Notes under the pieces: generated by a model
Database searches by the model: none
Told to the model about the DNA's origin: nothing
Seen by the model: only the letters and a program-made list of their open reading frames with translations
Program-made: the position numbers and the translations under genes
From: Antedon mediterranea
Taxonomy: Eukaryota; Echinodermata; Crinoidea; Comatulida; Antedonidae
Reading direction: 5' to 3'
DNA: 64,000 nt
NCBI RefSeq assembly: GCF_964355755.1
Contig: NC_092673.1
Span: forward strand, 8,625,001 to 8,689,000
Part shown: positions 21,899-31,300 of the stretch, one piece after another
Position numbering within the stretch: position 1 is the first letter of the stretch
Layout of the letters: every line of letters starts with the position of its first letter

Positions 21899-22440
21899 CA
21901 GCGGTGGCGGCAGGATTTTGCAGACGCGGGGGCTACATTCCCCGACGAGGGGACTATGCGAGCGAAGCGAGCATCACTAGGCTGGGGGCCAGGGGGCCGC
22001 CAAGGGGGTCCAGGGGGCGAAGGTCCCGGAAGCGAAGGCCCCGGAAGCAACGCGTTCTAGCGTCATTTGAGGCCATTTTAATAAGATTTGGGGTAGCCAC
22101 TTTTTCCATTTTTTATAATGCATAAATATAATACTGCGTGCAAAAACACGATGGGCGATGATGACTGTTTCAATCCATATTTTTCAATTAAAAAAAAAAA
22201 GTTCAAAATATGCCTATATTTATCGGGTAAATTGTAGCTTAGAAAAATTAATATACGCGAACGTAAAACGTAGGCTACCCACAGGCGAAGAGGTGTGCCT
22301 ATATTGTTTATCGCAGAGGCGTATGCTGGTTGCTGTCTGAGGGTGCAAAAATGGTAAATGCGTGCCTTGGGCTGATCTGTAAGAAAATTTTGAAAAATAG
22401 AGCTGCTAGGTCCCCGGAAGTTGCAATTAATTTATATACA
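21899..22440 (-). mobile_element. Fragment of GC-rich hAT-type family, inverted
   Basis: Starts with CAGCGGTGGCGGCAGGAT, then GACGCGGGGGCTACATTCC, GCGAGCGAAGCGAGC and GGCCGCCAAGG blocks. This is the inverse of 14700-14983, including the AT-rich part with the ACTGTTTCAATCCATATTTT block. The copy fades past a GAAAAATAGAGCTGCTAGG repeat module near 22395. Confidence 0.65.
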
Positions 22441-22538
22441 TATTAATGATACTATGAAACGAAATTACAAGTCTACAGAAACAGACAACCGTTTGTTTGT
22501 TTGTTTCATTTATTTTCCACACATTGGACAAAAGAAAC

Positions 22539-22540
<2 letters not shown>

Positions 22541-22588
<48 letters not shown>
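22541..22588. repeat. (AT)n microsatellite
   Basis: About 24 uninterrupted AT dinucleotides. Confidence 0.97.
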
Positions 22589-22592
<4 letters not shown>

Positions 22593-23050
22593 GTTCGGTT
22601 CAATGAAACCGTCTAAAAAGTGCTCAATACGGTAAAGTAGAGCTAAAATACTTGGACACTCAAGGACAACAACACAGACTATTCAATCTCATGGCGCATC
22701 TTGGCATCTGCTAAAGCATATAGTAGCGCAAACAAAAAATGCAACCTCTGCCTCAAAAGCCCCTTTCTCACAGAGCTGAGTGCCAGGAATATTGCGGGAA
22801 TATACCATTACCATGCCGGTATGGTTTTCTGTGAGAACGGGTCGTCTTGGCATCATGCCGGCACCATGCCGGCATCGACATGACCTGCTTTAGACCTAGT
22901 AATATTCTAGGGATATTCCCCGCAATGCCAGACGGTCATTCTGTGAGAACGTAACGTCGTTATATTCCGGGGTTCCCTGTCGAGGCTTCAGACACCTTGC
23001 GCGGTCAAGTGTATCACTTTGGCGCCGATTCAATTCAATTAACAATAATA

Positions 23051-23158
23051 ATGTCAAACTGGAGGGATAATGAGATAAGAGAGCTGCTTAAAATAAGGGG
23101 ACAAGAAGAAATTTGTAGCATAATCTATAGCAGGCCTGGGCCATATAGGCCTAGCTAG
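23051..23158 (+). pseudogene. Myb/SANT-like N-terminal fragment in MITE B
   Basis: The ATG at 23051 opens a 35-codon frame whose first 25 residues equal those in MITE A, including WRDNEIRELLKI. It then runs into AGGCCT-rich sequence and stops. It is a relic of the parental element's DNA-binding protein, not a working gene. Confidence 0.5.
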
Positions 23159-23719
23159 CTCTTTGTTGGTGCCTAACTAGCCTGACCCTTCGTCGCCTTG
23201 TAAATTGTACAGCCTCCTAAGGTGTTTTACAGATTGCCGATGACGGCTAATTAATTGCTGTACCTGTATAATATATGCACAATATACTGTACATAGCATG
23301 TATTGCATAAATATGCTATAAAGGAAGATAATAATCTGTAACCTAACATTCGCCGCCATATATCCCTAGACAGCGTTGCCAGCGATAAAATGTAAATTAT
23401 GCCGTATCCTGTCTCAAATAATGCCAGATTGGGAAAAATAATGCCAGATCCCCAAAATGTGGCCCTAAACAGCGCCACCAACGGTTGTATGTCTAATAAA
23501 CGTTTGTAAAACCCCAACTGACACAAAATAGGGCCTAAATTGTATCCCTATGTCGTTCAAAAATTGTATTTTTAGTTTTGTGAGTAATAACTAATAATTT
23601 TAATATTATCTGGGGTGCGAAGATGGTAATTGCAGATGACACAAACACCAACCCACGAACAACCCCCCCCCCCCCCCCCAAAAAAAAAACCTGTTACTAC
23701 AGCCATGGAAATTTAGAAT

Positions 23720-24190
23720 TTTTGAGCTGAAATATGAGAGCTGCTCGATCTTTGCACTTAATTTCAAATATGACAGGATCTTAGCCCACCATAATTAGAA
23801 AATGGCAATCATAATTTAAAATAGGAAATGAAAATATATATTATTAAGCAGGGAGTTGTTTGGAAAAACAGAGCTGCTCGATGGCCGGAAATGGCACTTA
23901 ATTTCAGATATGAAATAAAAATATATTTATTAGTACCTCCAGGATCTTAGCCCACCATAGTTCGAAAATGGCAATTATAATTTAAAATAGGAAATAAAAA
24001 TATATATTAAGTATCTCCATGACCTCAGCCCCACCATGGTTGGGGCTGAGGTAAAAAAAAATGGAAAAATAGAGCTTCTCGATGGGCGGAAATGGCACTT
24101 AATTTTAAATAAAAATTACCTCGCCCACACGGTCACTACTGGGGCTGAGAGGTGAAGAACATTTGGAAAAATAGGGTTGCTACGACGATG
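23720..24190. repeat. Diffuse tandem module shared with other elements
   Basis: About four copies of a GAAAAATAGAGCTGCTCGATGG / CCGGAAATGGCACTTAATTT / CTTAGCCCACCAT module, spaced ~100-170 bp. Related modules occur at 14440-14690, 22390-22440, 37310-37400 and 40385-40530 in a different hAT-like family. Sharing of internal modules suggests common ancestry or sequence exchange. Confidence 0.6.
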
Positions 24191-24424
24191 CAAATGGAAC
24201 ATAATTTGAAATATGGAAAACGAATTCTCCTAGAAGAAATTCTTTTTAGAATTAGAGCTTCTAATTAGTTACTGGAAATTGCCATTTCAAGGGTTGGGGT
24301 AAGGGTGCGGCCACTTTTTATGAACTGAAGAAACAAAATCCTTTTCATAATGTTTTCGTTCAAATTGTCTCTACACCCATGGAGATCCAATAACCTGCAT
24401 GATCTCTAAAATAGAGCAACAAAA

Positions 24425-24860
24425 TAATAATAATAATAATTTATTTGGAAAACGCTTTTTGAACAGCGGCATACATAATAATGGTGCATCCTTAAAACAA
24501 TTAAACATACAATATAAAAATATATGAGTATAAAAAAAAGATAGACTAGATTAAAACAGATAATACTCAGATAAAACGGAAGTTCGATAAAACCAAATTA
24601 AAAATAAACTGTAATACTAAAACCAATTAAATGCAACCCACATACTAGTCTGGGTTCCAGACGGAGTTTTGTCTTAATATTAGTAAAAAGATAAATATTT
24701 TGGCACATATGGCGTTTCATACGTATACTACTTGATTTTGGATACTGTATTTTCAGACAAAAATCGCGGTCAAAATAAAAACAAATAAATAAAAAAAAAA
24801 GATAATACAGACTTGGGGCAAGTCTACCCACATACATAAGCTTGGACACTAAATTGACCA
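24425..24860 (-). repeat. Probable LINE or SINE 3' tail
   Basis: On the minus strand the segment ends GCGTTTTCCAAATAAATTATTATTATTATT, that is, a conserved short block followed by an (ATT)n tail, the usual 3' end of CR1/L2-type retroposons. No RT domain is recognisable upstream. The 87-codon open frame is probably chance. Confidence 0.4.
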
Positions 24861-25999
24861 ATAGCTAGCCTCTTCGGATTTGTTGTACTGCCTATATAAT
24901 CGCACACACGGTAGTTTTCGAGCAGCCTTCCTATCCGAAGAGTCAATTAAGTCCGAAACGAAAGGATGGAAGAACTATTGTACGGAAAACCTGAACAGAT
25001 CTGTTTTGTACGATATGATATGATATTGTATAAGGTGATAATATGTATTAAATTGCAAGATTTATAAACAAAATATTTTATTTTTGTTCTGTGGTATATT
25101 ATTTTTTTGGTTGTTCAAAAATCACAAAATTATGCCAGATTATGCTAAAAACGGCTAAATAATGCCGCGGCATTATGCCAGATGCCGTGGGCCTCCAAAT
25201 AATGCCAAAAAGCATAATAATGCCAGAAATGGCAACTATGTCCCTAGACAAAAATAATAACAATAAAGGACGCCCTCAATAATTATTTTGTCAGAGACTT
25301 TTTATTGGCCGAATATGCCCGACTCCTTTCTCACAGAAAGCCGGTATATCCCGGTTATATTTCCGGCACGATAGTCCGATGAGAATGGGTATATGCCGGT
25401 AACGATACCGGCACGACGCCAGCACTGTACCGGTATATTGCAGACACATCTGTGAGAAAGGGGCTTTAAGAGAAATTATTTATCATCCGCCACCCTGAAT
25501 TATCGACATTAAACAAACGCAACGAACTCGTGTCCGCCTGCCGGTGTAAGATTTAAATGTGTCCGGTGTTTGAAAGTGTCCACTGGACAATTTTCAGCAT
25601 TGAATAGTGTAATACCAGCTGTTGAAAATGGCTGCAACCACCCGGGCAGCTTTCATCGATAAAAAAGTAGGACCATCGACATCGACATCATATTAACCCC
25701 GTAAAAACCAGGGCACTTGACGGTCACCAACTCCCGTTAGGGTAATTATAATTCCTTAGAATACCAATTTGAATCGCAAAATATCAAGTCGATTGAAATA
25801 AATATTACTATTATTATGTCTGGAGACATATAGTCTAATCAAATTAAATTGTTTGTTTTTGATTGAGTATATACAACCTGTTGTCAATTTGAAGTAAATC
25901 GACAACTTGAAAAAATATATAGCCTACCGGTACTGTATTATTATTTCTAGGGAATGAATATCACTAAATCATATAGGCATAGGGCCTACCTATTTTCGT

Positions 26000-26230
26000 T
26001 CTCTCGAAATATTATTTCATTGGAATTCGAATTACTAATTCGCGAGAGAACGAAATAATTTCCCTCGAAATTATTTCGTTCTCTCGATCATTCCTTGTCT
26101 CGAAGTAGTAATTCGTTTTTTATATTGTTCAGTTCTTGAAATCTTATTTTGTTCTCCCTAAATATATTTGTTCCCTCAAAATATTTTTCAGTTCTCAAAA
26201 TATTATTTTGTAATATTCATTATACTTTTA
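26000..26230. repeat. Degenerate repeat of CGAAATTATTTCGTTCTCT-type units
   Basis: A ~20-25 bp unit containing TTCGTTCTCTCGAAAT recurs in both orientations and becomes more degenerate to the right (GTTCTCCCTAAATAT, GTTCCCTCAAAATAT, GTTCTCAAAATATTA). It is non-coding. Confidence 0.65.
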
Positions 26231-26579
26231 CTAATTTAATAATATTAACTGATAACAAAAGTGCTTTAAACAAGTAAGTTCGTCATTGTTAAAGTGAGTT
26301 CTTTTTCATTATATTTTTTTTCACAGATGCCTGATTTTTTGTTTTATTTAATAAAACATTGAATTGGTTAGTCACAATATTTTTTTTGTTTCTAGAGATT
26401 TTACATTATTTGTTTATTTATCTAAAATACATTTGAAAAATATTGTTGATGCATATTACCAAAAAATATTTATTTTTTTATATTTTATATGGCAAAATAA
26501 ACACCTTAATTGCGCATCATAATTATTCGTTCACTCAAGGGTATTTCGGTTTTTTGTTTTTTTCGAATAATCTCTAAAA

Positions 26580-26905
26580 AAAACACGTCCACCTCTCCTA
26601 AGGGACCACTTCTCATAATTCCGTAACGACCACCTTTCGCAAATTACCACCTCTATTGAGGTGGTCACTTACGGGAGGTGTAGTCGGTAAAAGAAGTGGT
26701 CGTCTACGAGCGGTGGTAGTTTATGAATAAAGCAGTCCGTTATGAGAGTGGTTACCCCTTCAGGAGGTTGTCCATTGTGAGAAGCGGTCCTTTAACAGAG
26801 GTAGTCCCTTTTAAATATTAAAGGTGGTCGCTAACAAGGGTGGTTGCTTACGATCAGAGTGCTAAGTTTTGAAAGCCGATCACTTACGAGAGGTGGATAG
26901 ACTGA
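26580..26905. repeat. Degenerate GGTGGTC repeats, both orientations
   Basis: A ~22-26 bp unit of the form GAGGTGGTCGCTTACG recurs about a dozen times. The first three or four units are inverted (CCACCTCT, GGGACCACTTCTC), so the block begins as a palindrome. The unit resembles the GGTCGCTAATTGGAGGTG part of the satellite at 34962-36566, suggesting a shared origin within this large element. Confidence 0.6.
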
Positions 26906-27045
26906 CGGCAAGTAGAGAAATACATTTGCACATTTTAGACATTTAGGTTTGTAAAATATATAACATTTTATTAGCTGGCGATATTAACTACATTAGCTGT
27001 GAGGCAATTTTTGTTACTACATTACCTGTTGAGTTGTACATTAGT

Positions 27046-28341
27046 TGTCACACAGCCGCAATTACGGCTCTTTCGGACATGTAATATCTGGTAACCACCG
27101 GTAAACAACGATAAATAGCCACAACTGTACACATATAAATGTAAAAAGTAAATTTAATAATAAACTTTGACCAACAATTCTTCCTTCTATAATCCAAACC
27201 CCCCCTAAAAAAACCCAAAAAAAAAAACCCCTAAGCAATTCTCAAACAATGATACGGTATCCCTATTCCCCCACAACTTATACACTTCCCCAAATTCCCA
27301 ATCCTCCCAGACAAAATATCGACAATCTTCTTATTGTCAAATATAAATCCCAGAAACCCCCCTTCCAAATACAATAATATCACAAGATGAATAATACAAT
27401 AATAAATGTCCACAATATCGTTCCTTCTTGCCTTTTCTCCTACGCTGACCCAAAACAAATTCGAAAGATAAAAGTTAAAACGATTCCGCAACTAAACAAC
27501 TCCTCTGCTCCCGTTCTGCTTGTATTCCCAATTATACTTCTTCTCAACCTGCAACTATCTTCTGACATATAAATAAATAAAATATAAAGTTAAAAATGTT
27601 TCTTGAGGTCCTTCTGCACTGCAATCCGCTCCCCGATCAATTATTTCTTTCTCCTTTTCCACGTAACATAATATCAGTATCAATAAAGTCAGTCTTCGAT
27701 ACTTTCAACAAAAGCTTTCTTTAAAAGCAATTAATTCTGCTATTTCCAACAGTTATTATTCGATTTATTAACTTCATGTATCTCACTTTATTTCATTTCT
27801 GCTCCAGCTCTAGATCACCATAATTATTTCCAACTCACAATTTATTAACTTCATGTATATCACCTTATTTCGTTTCTGCTTCAGCTCTATATCACCATAA
27901 TTATTTCCAACTCACAATTTACTAACTTCATGTAGATCACCTTATTTCCTTTCCGCTTCAGCTCTATATCACCATACTTCTTTCCAACCCACCATTTATT
28001 AACTTCATATATACCACTTTACTTCCTTTCTGCTTCAACATAACATAACCCTCCTTCTCTGTCTCCTCTCAATTTTCATCTCCTTCTCAAACTTCCCTCA
28101 ATTGCACACATACCACCACCTTATCCTTCTCAACCAATCAGCAACTCACACACCAACTCAACTCTTACACCTCTCCTCCAATCAGCAACCTCCACACACT
28201 CCTTCTCTGCACACACACACTCTGCTCCACTGGCTTCAAACAATAGTTTCCTAAAACAAAAGAAAGGTTCAAATAATGAAAACAAAAGGAAAAGTAAGCA
28301 TGACTTGCAAAATAAATACAAAACTTATGTCACTTGTGACA
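27046..28341 (-). repeat. 3' LTR of Gmr1-like element
   Basis: On the plus strand it begins TGTCACACAGCC and ends CTTGTGACA, so its ends form a short inverted repeat (TGTCACA/TGTGACA). It matches 33228-34523 at every point compared, including three chance open frames. It contains four 77 bp tandem repeats. Confidence 0.93.
27747..28040 (-). repeat. 77 bp tandem repeats within the LTR, 4 copies
   Basis: ACTTCATGTA or ACTTCATATA recurs at 27771, 27848, 27925 and 28002, exactly 77 bp apart, within units holding CTTTCTGCTTCAGCTCTA and ATCACCATAATTATTTCC. In element orientation they lie about 300-600 bp into the LTR, in the probable U3 region, where repeated enhancers are common. The other LTR has the same array at about 33929-34222. 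Confidence 0.85.
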
Positions 28342-28354
28342 TTTACTCCCCTCT
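28342..28354 (-). other. Polypurine tract of Gmr1-like element
   Basis: On the minus strand AGAGGGGAGTAAA lies immediately before the 3' LTR, the expected place for the plus-strand primer. It contains one T. Confidence 0.78.
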
Positions 28355-28390
28355 AAAAGAAATATGTACCAACATTTTCTCTAAATATAT

Positions 28391-31300
28391 TTACACTCGA
28401 CTTAGATAATCAGCTCCTACATTTTCACTGCCTTTAATCGCCTCTATTCGGAACTTGTACGGTTGTAGAGCCAGGGCCCATCTCATAATTCGCCCATTGG
28501 ACAATTTCGCTCGCTGCATAAACACAAGCGGCTGGTGATCAGTCTCCAATGTGAAGTTTCGTCCATATAAATAAGATTCAAACTTTCGTACACTCCAGAC
28601 AATGGCTAAACATTCTTTTTCCATCACTGAATATGCTTTTTCTCGAGGAAGCAGTTTCTTGCTAGCGTACGCCACGGGAAACTTCACGTCACCATACTGC
28701 TGCATTAGAACCGCTCCCACTCCACATTCGGACGCATCTGTTCTCAAAATAAAATCTTTGTTTAAATTGGGAAGGCATAAAATTGGAGTACTATTTAATT
28801 TTTCCTTAAGTTTAACAAACGCACTTTCCTGGGCCTTCTCCCAACCTATTCGGTTAGGTTCCCGATTCTTCGTTTTGTCGGTTAATGGACAAGCAATTAC
28901 AGAGTAATTAGGAATGAACTTCCTATAGTAGTTGGTCATCCCAAGGAATGACCGGAGTTGTTTCTTCGTTTCTGGCTGTTTGGCTGACAGGATGCTTTGC
29001 ACCTTCTCCACCCTAGGTTGAACCTGTCCTTTCCCTACCACATGGCCAAGAAACTCGATTGTTTCATAACCAATGAAACATTTGCTCGGTCGAGCAGTTA
29101 GGTTGGCCCTGCGGAGACGTCCAAACAATTCAGACAAACATTTCATATGTTGATCCCAAGAAGCTGTGTGAATTAGAATGTCATCAATATAGTTAAGTGT
29201 ATTATCCATTCCTTTGAGTAATTTTCTCATGATACGACTGAAAGTAGCTGGTGCATTGACTAAGCCGAACGGCATGACATTAAATTGAAACAAACCATCT
29301 GGTGTTAGAAAGGATGTTAAAGGTTTTGACGCTTCATCCATGGGAACTTGCCAATACCCTTTACTTAAATCTATCTTAGTAAAATAATGATCGTGGGCCA
29401 ACCTTGTGAACAGTTCCTCTTGGTCCGGGATCGGTTCGGCGTCAAAAACTGTAACCTGATTAAGTTTCCGAAAGTCCACGCAGAATCGATTTGACCCATC
29501 CGGTTTCTTTACCAATACTATTGGTGATGCAAACGGTGCCCCTGAAGGCTCCACTACACCCAGATTTAACATCATATTTACCTCATCCTTAATGGTACCT
29601 CGCAACGCATGTGGAAGTGGATAGGGCTTGGAACGGATTATATCCTCAGTTTCCAACTTGATTTCATGCTGCCCAAGTGTAGTCTTACCCGGTAAATCCG
29701 TCAATACATCTTTGTAGTTTCCGATGAGTCGGTGCACCTCATGCTTTAGGGTATCATCCAAGCTTTCGTTGATGTGAATGTCGGCTGTTGTTTCTTTTGC
29801 TAGTAAAGGGTGGAGCTGCAAAAGATTCTCATTAGATAGATGATCATTTTGGTTACTTGTAAATGTTTCATTAGGTTCGCATTCAATAACAGCGGTGCTA
29901 GCTAATTCAAGGATACCAGAAGGCTCGGATACCTCCAGAGCAGCACTAATGTCTGCGGTTCGCTCATAATACCTTTTCAAGAGATTGGCGTGAAATATTT
30001 TGAATTTCCCATTAATGTCAATTTGGTAGTCTAGATACCCAAATTTCTTTACAACCTTAAAAGGACCTTTCCATTGAAGCAACAGTTTGTTTTTGTCTGT
30101 GGGTAGTAAAAGTAGTACCTTATCCCCAACCTCAAATTCCCGGGACTTACTCTTTTTGTCATAATATTGTTTATACCTGACCTTTGATTTTTGTAGATTC
30201 TTCTGAGCCATCAGACAGGTTTCATGTAATCGTTCCCGTAAATCCATAACGTACTGGTAGGTGGTTTTTGTTTCTGGTGTTTCAATTTCTTCGGTCCACA
30301 ATTCCCTTAGGATGGACATGGGTCCTCGGACGGTACGGCCATATAAGAGTTCAAAAGGAGAAAAACCTAAACTTTCTTGTGAAGATTCCCTAACAGCAAA
30401 CAGTAGTGGGTCAATGTATCGATCCCAATCAGTAGGCCTTTCGGCACACATACGTTTCAGCATTTGTTTGAGTGTTCCATTGAACCGTTCGACCAAACCA
30501 TTACAAGCTGGGTGATATGGAGATGTCATTACCTGACGTATAGACAACAACTTACTAACTTGCTTCATGACTTCCGATGTAAATTGTGATCCCCTATCGG
30601 TAAGCATTTCTTTCGGGATACCAAGTCTAGAGAAAACACCAACCAAGGCCTCAGCAACCCGTTCAGCTTCAATACTTGGTAGAGGCACTGCCTCGGGATA
30701 ACGAGTAGCAAAATCTATTATTGTGAGTATATAACGATTACGACCTTTAGACATGGGGAAAATGGGACCAACTATATCAACGGCAATCCGTTCAAACGGC
30801 ACCTCGATCAAAGGCATGCTTCCTAGAGGCACTTTCGTAACTCTACCTTTTTGTACAGTTCTCTGACAAATGTCACAGGATCGACAATATCGAGTAATAT
30901 CCGCAGTGACCCCAGGCCACCAAAAAGTTGTCAACACTTTATCCGTCGTCTTTTTGACCCCTTGGTGTCCTCCTAATAAGGTTTCATGGGCTTGGCGCAT
31001 TACCTGGCGTCGATAGTCAGCTGGCACTACCAGTTGGGTAAACTTATCCCCGTGTTCAATATTAGGAGAGGAAAATTGCCTATATAATAGGTCTTTATGA
31101 TAAATAAACCTAGACGTGGCTTGTTTGTTACTCACAGTTGTAGTTTGCTTCTCTGCAAGATCCTTGAATTTTGCAAGGCTGACATCTTGTTGCTGAGCGG
31201 TCTTCATAGTTACCGCTGTGATGATTTGCTGGTGTATTTCTGTAGTTTTAAGTGTTCTGAATGGTTTATCCATGTTGTTAGCTTGAGACCGGGTGACAAC

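Larger units (their letters stand above)
23371..25240. mobile_element. hAT-like element with perfect 8 bp target duplication
   Basis: TCCCTAGA is duplicated exactly at 23363-23370 and 25241-25248. The empty site is inferred from MITE A, where the flanking sequence is continuous. The ends are CAGCGTTGCCA and, inverted, CATAGTTGCCA. An 8 bp duplication with CA(G)-type ends is the hAT signature. Near the ends ATAATGCCAGAT words repeat in both orientations. There is no transposase, so it is non-autonomous. Confidence 0.85.
22758..25465 (+). mobile_element. MITE copy B, interrupted by a hAT-like element
   Basis: Ends match MITE A in inverse orientation (AGCCCCTTTCTCACAG). Without the 1.87 kb insertion at 23371-25240 and one copy of its target duplication, the element would be about 830 bp, nearly the same as copy A (829 bp). 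The two copies are similar throughout, with scattered substitutions. Confidence 0.78.

Noticed and set aside
27231-28321. Three open frames in each Gmr1 LTR (86, 61 and 63 codons, repeated at 33413-34503)
   Set aside because: They occur identically in both LTRs, overlap on opposite strands and have no recognisable domain; LTR identity explains their repetition.
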